A stretch of DNA of 64,000 bases from Gottfriedia acidiceleris. Its GTDB lineage: Bacteria > Bacillota > Bacilli > Bacillales > Bacillaceae_G. Positions 17,555-26,602 of this stretch are shown here, in pieces. The stretch covers positions 372,001 to 436,000 of the forward strand of contig NZ_NESS01000002.1 in the NCBI RefSeq assembly GCF_002128425.1. Reading direction: 5' to 3'. Numbering within the stretch: the first letter of the stretch is position 1; each line of letters begins with the position of its first letter. A program made the translations under genes and the position numbers. The notes below the pieces were generated by a model. It worked only from the letters and a program-made list of their open reading frames with translations. It was not told the origin of the DNA and did not search any database.

Positions 17555-19666
17555 ATGCTAACACTTGCAAGAGAAAACTTAAAAAAGTATTTTGGATATG
17601 AAAATTTTAGAGCAGGACAAGAACAAATTATTGAACGAGTTTTATCAGGAAAGCACACAGCAGGTATAATGCCTACAGGTGGTGGAAAGTCGATCTGTTA
17701 TCAAATTCCAGCCACAATTCTTCAAGGAGTTACCCTCGTCATTTCTCCTTTAATCTCTTTAATGAAAGACCAGGTAGATGCACTGCATCAAGTAGGTATT
17801 CCTTCCACATTTATTAATAGTTCACTTTCTTATAATGAAGTAAATGAAAGAATGATGGATTTAAGTTATGGTGAATACAAAATTCTATATGTTGCACCTG
17901 AAAGACTAGAATCTGAAAGCTTTATTAATGAATTAAAAAGATTGCCGATTTTACTTGTAGCAGTAGATGAAGCACACTGTATATCATCATGGGGACATGA
18001 TTTTAGACCAAGTTATTTACGCATTAAAAACTTAATTCAAGAATTGCCGACTAACCCAACAATATTGGCACTTACCGCGACGGCAACTCCTCAAGTTAAA
18101 TCAGATATTTGTCATCAACTAGGAATAATTGAGGAATCAACAATCATTACAGGCTTTGAAAGAGAGAATTTGTCATTTAAAGTCATTAGAGGTCAAAATC
18201 GATTAGATTATATTTGTAATTACATAAAACAAAATAAAAACGAATCAGGTATTATTTACGCAGCAACTAGGAAAGAAGTAGATAATGTTACGAATAAAAT
18301 AAAAAATCTTGGCATCTCCGTCGGGAAATATCATGCAGGCTTAAGTGATGCTGAACGTACAAAACAACAGGATGCATTTTTACAAGATAATATTAATGTA
18401 ATGGTCGCTACGAATGCATTTGGAATGGGAATTGACAAAAGTAATGTTAGATACGTAATCCATTACCAAATGCCTAAAAATATGGAAAGCTATTATCAAG
18501 AGGCTGGAAGAGCAGGACGAGATGGATTAGAAAGTGAATGTATTTTGCTTTTTACAGCACAAGATGTTCAAATACAAAGATTTTTGATTGAGCAATCTAC
18601 CTTTGATCCTAATAGACTAAAACAAGAAATTTCAAAACTACAATCAATGAAGGATTATAGTTATTGCGAAACATGTTTACAGGCATTTATTTTAAAATAT
18701 TTTGGTGATGAAAATGACCACTCCTGTGGCAAGTGTAGTAATTGTATTGATCAAAGAACCGCTATAGACATTACAATCGATGCTCAAATCATCTTATCAT
18801 GCATTATTCGAATGGGCGAAAGATTCGGTAAAACGATGGTTGCATCAGTACTTACTGGATCAAAGAATAAAAAACTAATAGACTTGAATTTTCATACTTT
18901 AACGACTTACGGTTTATTCAAAAATCGTACATTAAAAAGCGTTGGAGATTTAATTGATTATTTAACATCAGAACAATTTATAGGTGTAACAAGTGGTAAA
19001 TTCCCACTATTAACCGTAACAAATAGGGGAAGAGAAGTACTATTAAATAAAATAAACGTGATGAAAAAAGAAGAAATCCAAGTTGCTGAAATACAAAACG
19101 TTGATAATGATTTATTTAATCAACTACGAAGTTTACGTAAAGAAATTGCTACAGAACTTGGTGTACCGCCATTTGTCGTATTTGCAGATAGTACTTTGCG
19201 AGATTTATGTAATTTACTTCCTACAACTGATGAGGAGTTCTTACAAGCAAAAGGTGTCGGTTTACAAAAACAACAAAAATTTGGTAAGCAATTTATAGAA
19301 GTGATCAAGAAATATAAAGAAGAGAATCATATTGAAGAAGAAGCAATAATCCCAAAAGCGACATCAATCAATAAAGTACCTTCTCACAAAATATCATATG
19401 AATCTTATCAAAATGGACTCACTATTTCTGAAATTGCAAAAGAGAGAGGATTAAATACGACGACTGTTGAAAATCATATTCTGCAAAGTGCAATGGAAGA
19501 TGATTATTTTGATTGGGATGAATTGGTTCCTAATGAGGTTGAAAAACAAATTAAAGAAGTCATCAATACAGTTGGAAGCGAAAAACTTCGACCTATTAAA
19601 GATGAATTACCTGCTGAAATTAGTTACTTTATGATTAAAGCAGTGATTATGAAATCTGCAACATAA
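17555..19666 (+). CDS. recQ: ATP-dependent DNA helicase RecQ
   Basis: A 703-residue 3'-5' DNA helicase of RecF-pathway repair and fork processing. Motif 0 Gln and Walker A (PTGGGKS, residues 40-46) and the DEAH box at 138-141 are intact. The second RecA lobe includes VMVATNAFGMGIDKSNVR and QEAGRAGRDG. The RQC zinc site is at about 369-396 (YCETC, then CGKCSNC). An HRDC domain spans about 515-595 and a helix-turn-helix tail about 615-700, as in long Bacillus RecQ. AAAAAGGAGG lies 8 nt before ATG. Confidence 0.97.
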   Translation: MLTLARENLKKYFGYENFRAGQEQIIERVLSGKHTAGIMPTGGGKSICYQIPATILQGVTLVISPLISLMKDQVDALHQVGIPSTFINSSLSYNEVNERMMDLSYGEYKILYVAPERLESESFINELKRLPILLVAVDEAHCISSWGHDFRPSYLRIKNLIQELPTNPTILALTATATPQVKSDICHQLGIIEESTIITGFERENLSFKVIRGQNRLDYICNYIKQNKNESGIIYAATRKEVDNVTNKIKNLGISVGKYHAGLSDAERTKQQDAFLQDNINVMVATNAFGMGIDKSNVRYVIHYQMPKNMESYYQEAGRAGRDGLESECILLFTAQDVQIQRFLIEQSTFDPNRLKQEISKLQSMKDYSYCETCLQAFILKYFGDENDHSCGKCSNCIDQRTAIDITIDAQIILSCIIRMGERFGKTMVASVLTGSKNKKLIDLNFHTLTTYGLFKNRTLKSVGDLIDYLTSEQFIGVTSGKFPLLTVTNRGREVLLNKINVMKKEEIQVAEIQNVDNDLFNQLRSLRKEIATELGVPPFVVFADSTLRDLCNLLPTTDEEFLQAKGVGLQKQQKFGKQFIEVIKKYKEENHIEEEAIIPKATSINKVPSHKISYESYQNGLTISEIAKERGLNTTTVENHILQSAMEDDYFDWDELVPNEVEKQIKEVINTVGSEKLRPIKDELPAEISYFMIKAVIMKSAT

Positions 19667-19683
19667 TTTTCAGTAATAGTATA

Positions 19684-19718
19684 AAGAGCTTCCTATAAAA
19701 AATGGAAGCTCTTTTTTT
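19684..19718. terminator. Bidirectional terminator between convergent genes
   Basis: AAGAGCTTCC pairs with GGAAGCTCTT, followed by T7 on the plus strand. It lies between recQ and the convergent hydrolase gene and probably serves both. Confidence 0.8.
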
Positions 19719-19720
19719 AC

Positions 19721-21322
19721 CTATTCCTTGCTAGCTTTAACCTTTATTTGATTACTTACTTTACTTTCATTATGAAGTCGATCTACAGCTGTTATTTCAT
19801 AAGTGTAGTCTCGATTATTTTTTGCTGTTGTATCAAGGTATGTTGTTTCTCCATTTTCTGATTTTCGAACAGTGTTTACGATGTTTCTTGGATCATCAAT
19901 ACTTTCCTTATGTAATCCATCAAAACGATATACAACATAATATGATACATCTTTATCATTTGGATGAGTGTTCAATGTCAGTTGGATGCCATCTTTTGTT
20001 CGAAGGGCATTTTCAAATTTTGGTTTCTTTGGAGCTTGATCATCTAACCATGGCATTGATGGAATTAATGCCTTTGTTCTATACAAGTCTTGGCTTAAAC
20101 GATCTTTAATACCTAGTGGATTTCGATTTAAGTCTTTTATTGAAAAATGCATACTACCTTTGATTTCAGGTATTGTACGATTTAATGCAATTTGATTCGG
20201 TAATTCGTCAGGATTAGCCCATGCTTCATTGTTAGCGTTAATTTTGTAATCAGCTTGTCCAATATATAAATCAACATTCTTACCTTTTACTTCCTTCGTC
20301 CACCAATTTGCAAGCGTATCGTATGCAGCAGCTTCAAATCCTATATTCCAATAGATTTGAGGGGTTATATAATCAATGTATTCTTTATTAATCCATTCTC
20401 TAGTATCAGCGAATAAATCATCATAATTTGTTTGACCAGCAGTAGTATTTGAACCAGTAGGATCTTTTGCTATATTCCGCCAAACTCCAAAAGGACTAAT
20501 TCCAAATTTCACATAAGATTTTTCTTTCTTTATTGAACTTTGAAGAACTTTTACGAATTCATCTACATTGTCTCGTCGCCAATCTTCAATATTAGCAAAC
20601 TTTTGTTTACCATATTTTTCGTACGAGGCTTGATCTGGAAATTCTTGCCCTGCAATACGATAAGGATAAAAATAATCATCCAAATGTACAGCATCTATAT
20701 CATATTTTTTTACAACTTCCATAATCCCATCAATAATAAATTTGCGTGCATCAGGATTACCCGGATTAAAATATAATTGCTTCCCATATGGGACTACCCA
20801 ATCAGGATGTTTTCTTGCTGGATGGTTTTCGGCTAAAGTATTTAAATCATCTAAAGTCGCATCTCCTGGTACAGTTTTAGGCATGGTAATACGATATGGA
20901 TTAAACCAAGCATGAAATTCAATATTACGCTTATGTGCTTCTTCGACCATAAATGCAAGCGGATCATAGCCTGGATCCTTTCCTTGAGTACCAGTTAAAT
21001 ATTTAGACCATGGACCATATTCAGAAGGATAAAAAGCATCGGCTGTCGGCTTAATTTGTACAACGACTGAATTCATTCCCATCTTTTCTACATCATCTAA
21101 TAGTTTTATAAACTCCGATTTTTGTTGCATTTCAGACAATCCAGTAGCTGATGGCCAATCTATGTTTGTAACTGATGCAATCCAAGCTGCTCGCAACTCA
21201 TGCTTAGGCGGGACTGAATACTGTGTAGTAGTTTCAGCATGAACATTTTGAATTTGTTGAAATAATAGAGATGCGCCTACTGTCGCAGCAATCGCATATT
21301 TTCCTAGTTTTCTTTTTTTCAT
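19721..21322 (-). CDS. Secreted GHL10 (DUF187) glycoside hydrolase, YngK-like
   Basis: A 533-residue exported protein. A signal peptide (residues about 1-29, ending VHAETT) is followed by the GHL10/DUF187 TIM-barrel: RAAWIASVTNIDWPS, MNSVVVQIKPTADAFYPS, FHAWFNPYRI, DAVHLDDYFYPY and KFGISPFGVWRN. The C-terminal 100 residues look like a fibronectin type III domain. B. subtilis YngK is similar in length and layout. The family acts on glycans; substrate not defined here. Start supported by AGGAGGAACACTT upstream on the minus strand. Single-gene unit. Confidence 0.9.
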   Translation of the reverse strand: MKKRKLGKYAIAATVGASLLFQQIQNVHAETTTQYSVPPKHELRAAWIASVTNIDWPSATGLSEMQQKSEFIKLLDDVEKMGMNSVVVQIKPTADAFYPSEYGPWSKYLTGTQGKDPGYDPLAFMVEEAHKRNIEFHAWFNPYRITMPKTVPGDATLDDLNTLAENHPARKHPDWVVPYGKQLYFNPGNPDARKFIIDGIMEVVKKYDIDAVHLDDYFYPYRIAGQEFPDQASYEKYGKQKFANIEDWRRDNVDEFVKVLQSSIKKEKSYVKFGISPFGVWRNIAKDPTGSNTTAGQTNYDDLFADTREWINKEYIDYITPQIYWNIGFEAAAYDTLANWWTKEVKGKNVDLYIGQADYKINANNEAWANPDELPNQIALNRTIPEIKGSMHFSIKDLNRNPLGIKDRLSQDLYRTKALIPSMPWLDDQAPKKPKFENALRTKDGIQLTLNTHPNDKDVSYYVVYRFDGLHKESIDDPRNIVNTVRKSENGETTYLDTTAKNNRDYTYEITAVDRLHNESKVSNQIKVKASKE

Positions 21323-21638
21323 AAGTGTTCCTCCTTACTTTCTATCAAATGAATAGCGCTTACATAATATTAAACTATCAAAAATGGAAAGTATTGTCTA
21401 TAAGATATGAAACAAAATTTCAAAAAAATCTAAAAAATAAAGAAATTAAATTTCGGTTTGTTTTAAAATTTAGTGTAATCCCTCATCTAAATATAACTTA
21501 TCATTTACGAACTATAGCTTGTATTGTCTTAAATTGTTAAAATATTTAATGTAAGTATAATTGCATATATTAAAGGTCATATAAGGAAAGAGTCTACATA
21601 ATTTATACAAAAATTGAGAGACAAGAGAGGATAAGAAT
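21323..21638. other. Divergent promoter region
   Basis: About 315 bases between the minus-strand hydrolase and the plus-strand UvrA-like gene. Very A/T-rich with no supported gene. It should hold promoters for both; no site was assigned with confidence. Confidence 0.4.
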
Positions 21639-24600
21639 TTGAAAATAAGTCAACTAATTGCAAATAATATTAATAAATTAGATGCAATTTTACCTGAGAA
21701 TCAGTCGTTAGGAATTGCTGGATTATCTGGTTCTGGTAAAACAACCTTTTGTCAAACAATTGGGGAAGAATCAAAGAAACGACTTGTATCTTTACTTCCA
21801 AAGGCTGAATATCAATATTTGTTTCCAAACATTATGGATACAAATTTTAGTGCTATTAAGATGGAAGATATGCCATTAGTACTTTTCCTAGGCAAATCAT
21901 CCATTTCTACTAATCCACGTTCAACACTTGGAACACATACTGGTGTATTTAAAGACATTCGTGTAAGTCTTGCAGAAAAGTTTAATCTTTCTCCAGAAGT
22001 TTTTTCGTTTAATAATGAATTAGGCTGGTGTCCGGATTGTAAAGGTCGTGGAATTACAAAAAATATTGAATGTAAAAATTGTAAAGGAAACCGTTTTAAT
22101 CAAAAAATTGAAGAATATACAATTGAGTTATTTGAACGTCCACATTCTATTTCAGATATTAATAACTTAAGTGTCGAAACAATTTTATCACTAGCAGAAG
22201 AATTACAAATTAGTGAAGCTAAACAGCATCTACTCAACAATATAATCAAAATGAATATTGGCTATTTATCTTTAAATCGAATAACAGGAACATTATCTGG
22301 TGGAGAAATAACTCGACTTTATTTAGCCGAATTTATGGCAACTAGTGAAAATACAGTAATTATAATCGATGAAATTTCGGTAGGGCTTGATCATGATACG
22401 TTAATTAGAATATTAGATGAGATAAAGGAATTAGGATTGAAAAATCAAATATGGTTAATTGACCATTCTGATACTGTATTAGACGCGACTGATGATCAAG
22501 TATTTTTTGGACCCGGCAGTGGAAAGTATGGCGGTAAAATTGTTGAAGAGTCTCCACGACCAAAACCAATTTACTGCCAAAGAAATCAAACTTTGCCTAA
22601 TGAGTTTTATGAGTTTAAAGATCTTCATTGTCGCAATATCCAAATTCAAGAGATACAAATTCCTAAAAATAGACTAGTTACTTTTACCGGCGAATCCGGT
22701 TGTGGTAAATCAACTCTAGTAAATGAGTGTATGTCAAAAGACTTTTTAAAACGATATCCTAAAGATAAATTAGTGATGGTAGGGCAGGATCGAAACCAAT
22801 CGATTACGAGTCGTTCAACAGTTGCTACATTTTTAGATATAAAAAGAAAGTTAACAAAATATAGTAATGAAATTGATGATATTTTCCAACGTTCAATCGA
22901 GGATATTATTGAAGAACTACCGAACGAAGACATTGCACATAAGCGATTAAGCCTATTAATCAAACTTGGTCTTGGCTATCTCACACTTGAAAGAAAAACA
23001 CAAACACTATCAACTGGAGAATTTCAATGTGTACATCTAGTTTCTGAACTATTTTCTAATTCAAGAAACCCTCATACTCTATTTATTTTTGATGAACCTT
23101 CAAAAGGATTATCACAAAATATATTAAATCAATTTATCGATAGTATTCGAGATATTCTAAATGATGAATCGATTTCCATTATGATGATTGAACACAATGC
23201 ATACATGTTAGAAAGCTCAGATTATATTGTAGATTTTGGAAAAAGAAAGATAACGCCTGTTGAACATCTTGAAGTTGTAGGTCATGATGACTATTTTAAT
23301 CAATTAAAACAGGACAATGAAAAGCGTCAAGCGCATATTTCATCAGAGCTCAAAGTACAAAATGGCGTTCAATATATACAAGAAAATAATATAAATTATT
23401 TCAAAAATGCTGAAAACATATATAAGGGTGGAATATTAAAAAGTCTATCATCAATGGCACGACTTATTTATGGGGAATATGAAGCAGATGCTATTCTTCC
23501 TGTTATTGCAATTGATTTAGAAAGACATTTATATAGTCAATATACATTTTTATATGAAATTGGTGGACTAATTAATCAAATTGTTGCTTCACATCCAACT
23601 AATAAGGATTCAAGAAGCTTTGACTTTTATAACCAAGAAAATCATTGTCCATCTTGCTCTGGCCGTAGAGTAATTGAGAAGTTTGATATTGATGTAGTCA
23701 TTCAAGATAAAACAGTACCATTTTGGGAAGGCTTATTGCATCCAGATGTAATGGAAGTTTTAAAATATTACCAATATCCTAAATTACAATTCCTATTTGA
23801 TGAAATTAAAAATGAACTAGGTCATGACATTAGTAAAAGTTTTAATGAGATGTCAGAAGCAGAAAAGCATACTTTTTTATATGGATATTATGAAAAAACT
23901 TTTTATGATAAAGCTGGAAAGACGCAAAGATTATGGGAAGGCTTTAACACCATTATTGGAAGGTATATGTCTATTTCGAAATCGACTATTAAAGAACAAA
24001 TGAAGGCTTCAAAGAAGCAAATTACATGTCCAATTTGCGAAGGCACAGTATTAAACCATCACAAAAAATTAATGTTTGGTGATTCTGATATTCGTGAAAT
24101 AATAAATCAGCCTGTAGATCAAGTAATTAAAACGGTTGGTCAGCTAACAGTTTTAGAAGAAATAAAATCAATTGTTGGTGGAGAATCAGCTTTGACAATA
24201 GAAGTTTCTTTACTATCACGAGAGCAACAGGTTGCTTTAAAAATGCTAGAAATAAAACAAGCAAGTTTCGTTGGATATGAAGTTGTCTTACAAAATGCTT
24301 TACCATTTTGGGATCGTGTTAAGACAAATATTGAAGAAGTAAGCAATAAAAACTTAGTAACGATAACTGATTTTAAAGATATATATGAAACTAGAGAAGA
24401 CATTATAGACAAATATTTTACAAATGGTAAATTCAAAAAACTAACATATGTTTATGAAGCATTTGGATATAAAAAAATTGTTACTCTAATTAATAAAATA
24501 AAAGCAAGTAATCCTTGTCCGTTCTGTAAAGGAAAGAAAGTAATTTCTGAAGATAATCTACATGATGGGGTATATAAATTAACAATTCCTTGTGTTAGCT

Positions 24601-24809
24601 GTTATGCTAGTGGGATCAATGAGAGTGGACGTCAGCAGCTTGTTGAGGGTATTGCGGTTCAAACATGGCTCACTGGTAAAGTAAGTGAAATTGTACCTGA
24701 AAATTTAATAACGGAAGAAGTTAAAGACATACCGATTTTCAATCGTATAAGAGAACTAAATAAACGTGATATGATGGCAGTATATCAATGTTTGATTCAA
24801 AATAATTAA
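21639..24809 (+). CDS. UvrA-like ABC ATPase with long Cys-rich C-terminal extension
   Basis: 1056 residues, TTG start after GAGAGGA. Module 1: Walker A GLSGSGKT (28-35), a four-Cys zinc site at C131/C134/C145/C148, signature LSGGE (219-223), Walker B IIIDE (241-245). Module 2: Walker A GESGCGKS (351-358), altered signature LSTGE (457-461), Walker B FIFDEP, His519. Only about 95 residues separate Walker A from the first zinc site, so the UvrB-binding and insertion domains of canonical UvrA seem to be missing. Residues about 560-1056 add further Cys pairs (C670/C673, C797/C800, C960/C963, C985/C988). It is a UvrA paralogue, not the repair protein itself; drug-resistance or DNA-related roles are possible. 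It stands alone. Confidence 0.8.
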   Translation: MKISQLIANNINKLDAILPENQSLGIAGLSGSGKTTFCQTIGEESKKRLVSLLPKAEYQYLFPNIMDTNFSAIKMEDMPLVLFLGKSSISTNPRSTLGTHTGVFKDIRVSLAEKFNLSPEVFSFNNELGWCPDCKGRGITKNIECKNCKGNRFNQKIEEYTIELFERPHSISDINNLSVETILSLAEELQISEAKQHLLNNIIKMNIGYLSLNRITGTLSGGEITRLYLAEFMATSENTVIIIDEISVGLDHDTLIRILDEIKELGLKNQIWLIDHSDTVLDATDDQVFFGPGSGKYGGKIVEESPRPKPIYCQRNQTLPNEFYEFKDLHCRNIQIQEIQIPKNRLVTFTGESGCGKSTLVNECMSKDFLKRYPKDKLVMVGQDRNQSITSRSTVATFLDIKRKLTKYSNEIDDIFQRSIEDIIEELPNEDIAHKRLSLLIKLGLGYLTLERKTQTLSTGEFQCVHLVSELFSNSRNPHTLFIFDEPSKGLSQNILNQFIDSIRDILNDESISIMMIEHNAYMLESSDYIVDFGKRKITPVEHLEVVGHDDYFNQLKQDNEKRQAHISSELKVQNGVQYIQENNINYFKNAENIYKGGILKSLSSMARLIYGEYEADAILPVIAIDLERHLYSQYTFLYEIGGLINQIVASHPTNKDSRSFDFYNQENHCPSCSGRRVIEKFDIDVVIQDKTVPFWEGLLHPDVMEVLKYYQYPKLQFLFDEIKNELGHDISKSFNEMSEAEKHTFLYGYYEKTFYDKAGKTQRLWEGFNTIIGRYMSISKSTIKEQMKASKKQITCPICEGTVLNHHKKLMFGDSDIREIINQPVDQVIKTVGQLTVLEEIKSIVGGESALTIEVSLLSREQQVALKMLEIKQASFVGYEVVLQNALPFWDRVKTNIEEVSNKNLVTITDFKDIYETREDIIDKYFTNGKFKKLTYVYEAFGYKKIVTLINKIKASNPCPFCKGKKVISEDNLHDGVYKLTIPCVSCYASGINESGRQQLVEGIAVQTWLTGKVSEIVPENLITEEVKDIPIFNRIRELNKRDMMAVYQCLIQNN

Positions 24810-24816
24810 CAATCAT

Positions 24817-24856
24817 AAAACTCATTTTCAAAGATTTTTTGAAATGAGTTTTTTAT
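24817..24856 (+). terminator. Rho-independent terminator
   Basis: AAAACTCATTTTCAAA and TTTGAAATGAGTTTT form a long stem followed by a T run, 8 nt after the UvrA-like gene. Confidence 0.85.
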
Positions 24857-25055
24857 TTTGGGGTTTATATATATGTGTCAATATAACAGCTAAAATTGTT
24901 AAAAAATTTTCATAGAATAATGTTCACACTTTATACATGGAAATAAAACAGAATACTTAGTATGATTAATCTGTAGCAATTAACGAATTTTCTAAAAATA
25001 CATTTTTATAATAATAATATTACAACCAATATTTTATTTGAAAGTAGGAGATATG

Positions 25056-25145
25056 ATGAATCATTTAAACTTAGGTAGGAATTTAAAAATATCAGCAGGT
25101 TTAACAGTATTTGTAATATTTTTGATGTCATATCTTTTAAATTAA
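25056..25145 (+). CDS. Possible 29-residue membrane peptide
   Basis: ATG lies 5 nt after GTAGGAG, a good ribosome site (a second ATG one codon earlier is closer). The product has a polar N-terminus (MNHLNLGRNLK) and one hydrophobic helix, ISAGLTVFVIFLMSYLL, ending LN. About 110 bases later there is a terminator-like hairpin on the same strand, so this can be a self-contained short transcript. No homologue recognised. Single-membrane-span peptides of this size are often regulators or toxins, but no function is claimed. Confidence 0.45.
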   Translation: MNHLNLGRNLKISAGLTVFVIFLMSYLLN

Positions 25146-25254
25146 ATATTTGTATTTAGCATGATACTTTGATCTAAAATCAGATAACATTGATATTGAA
25201 TTAACTATTTAAGTTACTGAATATAAATTAAAATACAAAAGAAGAAATAAAATT

Positions 25255-25290
25255 GAGGGTCACACTTAAGTTGTGGTCCTCTTTTATTTG
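25255..25290 (+). terminator. Terminator with wobble-paired stem
   Basis: GAGGGTCACA can pair with TGTGGTCCTC (two G-U pairs), followed by TTTTATTT. It ends the short unit carrying the 29-residue ORF. Confidence 0.65.
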
Positions 25291-25437
25291 CTAAATACAA
25301 TAAACCTTTTGTTTTCAAAAGTTAACTATATCATCGGGGTAAATATTTAATTCGTAAATACATGACTTAATCTAACAAATGCAAAAAGGAGATAGCATGC
25401 CAGTATAGAATATAAGCATTGTAAGGAGTGTGAGGGC

Positions 25438-26019
25438 ATGATAGACGGAGAAGTTATATTAACTAGTTCTCAAATAAGAGAGCAGTTGGAGTTGAAACCT
25501 AGCACCTTCAGAAAGTATCAGGACATCTTAGAGAAGGTTGGTTATTCAATCAAGAAGAATAGTAGAGGACATCGACAATATTCAAATTATGATTTCGTGA
25601 TATTCGAAAAACTAATTGAATTAAGTAAGCATGATGGTATGACGTTAGAGAAGTCTGCGAGAATGATAATAGAGCAAACCAATAGATTAATACATAATAC
25701 TGAAATGATAGACGAAAAAAAATCATTTAACTTAACAGAGCACCTAATACAGATAAACAATGAACACCAATTGCAAACAATTGGAAAACTAATGAATGAA
25801 ATGGAAGAAAGACTTTCTAATAAGATGGATCTACAACATAAAGAAGTATTAAAGCAACGTGAAAAGCAGACCAGCTTACTGTTAGAAGAATGGAGAAAAC
25901 AAAGAAAACAAGATCAACAACTTTTATTAGAAACGGCAGCCACTCAAGAAAAGACTTCATTACGAAAGAAAGTAAAAGAAAAAATGGAAGAATTAAAAAA
26001 ATGGTATTTCGAAATATGA
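25438..26019 (+). CDS. MerR-like DNA-binding protein with coiled coil, DUF3967-like
   Basis: A 193-residue protein. Residues about 8-80 form a winged helix of MerR type (TSSQIREQLELKPSTFRKYQ, RGHRQYSNYDFVIFEKL, DGMTLEKSARMI). Residues about 100-190 are a charged coiled coil rich in Glu, Lys and Gln ending ELKKWYFEI. This layout matches the MerR/DUF3967 proteins often carried by Bacillus plasmids, thought to be DNA-binding maintenance factors. AAGGAGTG precedes ATG. Its stop overlaps the start of a 31-residue membrane peptide (ATGA). A broken homologue lies on the minus strand at 48883-49230. Confidence 0.75.
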   Translation: MIDGEVILTSSQIREQLELKPSTFRKYQDILEKVGYSIKKNSRGHRQYSNYDFVIFEKLIELSKHDGMTLEKSARMIIEQTNRLIHNTEMIDEKKSFNLTEHLIQINNEHQLQTIGKLMNEMEERLSNKMDLQHKEVLKQREKQTSLLLEEWRKQRKQDQQLLLETAATQEKTSLRKKVKEKMEELKKWYFEI

Positions 26020-26111
26020 GCTTAGATTACATTATAGCGATTTCTTCCGTTGCTTTTGTCGTTGGAATGATACAAGCTATCTTATATGGAATTGTACGAT
26101 CAATAAATTAA
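26016..26111 (+). CDS. 31-residue membrane peptide coupled to the MerR-like gene
   Basis: The start codon overlaps the stop of the preceding gene as ATGA, the classical arrangement for translational coupling. The product has a short N-terminus (MSLDY), one hydrophobic helix (IIAISSVAFVVGMIQAILYG) and a short basic tail (IVRSIN). A terminator begins immediately after its stop. Overlap, composition and terminator together support a real gene despite its size. I do not recognise a family. A membrane anchor or partner for the DNA-binding coiled-coil protein is an attractive but unproven idea. Confidence 0.6.
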   Translation: MSLDYIIAISSVAFVVGMIQAILYGIVRSIN

Positions 26112-26140
26112 GGAGCACTTAAAACAAGTGTTTCTTTTTA
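26112..26140 (+). terminator. Terminator of the MerR-like operon
   Basis: GAGCACTT pairs with AAGTGTTTC, followed by TTTTTATTT. Confidence 0.7.
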
Positions 26141-26397
26141 TTTATCTGAAATTATTATGTAAACTCGATACATATTGAGCGTTGTTGAAGTGTAGAGGAT
26201 CTTGAATAAAGTTGCGGATCTACCCGGCATTGATATTATCTGAACACTTCGTATAGAAAAAAGAACCAACGTTCTGTTTGAATATACCTTCTAGCTTCAT
26301 AATTCTATTACCCTTATCAAGTTCAAAAGCTGCCGTTGAAGTAATGTTAATCCTCTCTTATGCACTAAATGGCTCAAAATTAAATCCTAAAAAAACA
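26141..26397. other. No intact gene; possible minus-strand coding relic
   Basis: Reading the minus strand from about 26350 to 26222 gives an open stretch with normal-looking composition (ITSTAAFELDKGNRIMKLEG, then IFKQNVGSFFYTK), closed by stops on both sides. It looks like a fragment of a lost gene; its family was not recognised. Confidence 0.25.
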
Positions 26398-26429
26398 GAA
26401 CATACATTCTAGTATTTTGAATATACTTA

Positions 26430-26438
26430 TGGTAAAAT
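26430..26438 (+). promoter_or_regulatory. Extended -10 promoter of the type I toxin mRNA
   Basis: TGGTAAAAT is an extended -10 element without a good -35. GAACATACATTC at 26398-26409, just upstream, resembles a degenerate LexA/DinR box (GAAC-N4-GTTC with one change in the core). If real it would put the toxin under SOS control; the match is imperfect. Confidence 0.5.
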
Positions 26439-26494
26439 TAGGTAGAGTAGAGTTGTGGTAGGTGCCTTTCTTCGCTAAGAAGGGAGGTGAGAAT

Positions 26495-26602
26495 GTGACT
26501 GGTTATGAGATTGCAAATTTAATTATTCAGAGTGTTGGGATAACCGCAACTGTAATCTTAAGCATAATCGGTATTATCATTTCTATTAGCAAAAAAAAAT
26601 AA
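26495..26602 (+). CDS. Type I toxin, putative holin-like toxin family
   Basis: A 35-residue peptide from GTG: short polar start MTGYEIANLIIQ, one transmembrane helix (VGITATVILSIIGIIISI) and a lysine tail. This is the layout of the small holin-like/TxpA-BsrG-type toxins of Firmicutes, which insert in the membrane. The ribosome site GGGAGGTGA is strong, but its 5' side (AAGAAGGG, 26477-26484) can pair with CCTTTCTT at 26465-26472, a hairpin that would restrain translation. The three AAA lysine codons are, on the other strand, the T9 tract of the antisense RNA terminator. The mRNA would run from about 26445 to the hairpin at 26682-26712. Confidence 0.8.
   Translation: MTGYEIANLIIQSVGITATVILSIIGIIISISKKK

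Noticed and set aside
22646-22963. 105-codon minus-strand frame in the UvrA-like gene
   Set aside because: Lies across the second Walker A region; no ribosome site and no recognisable protein.
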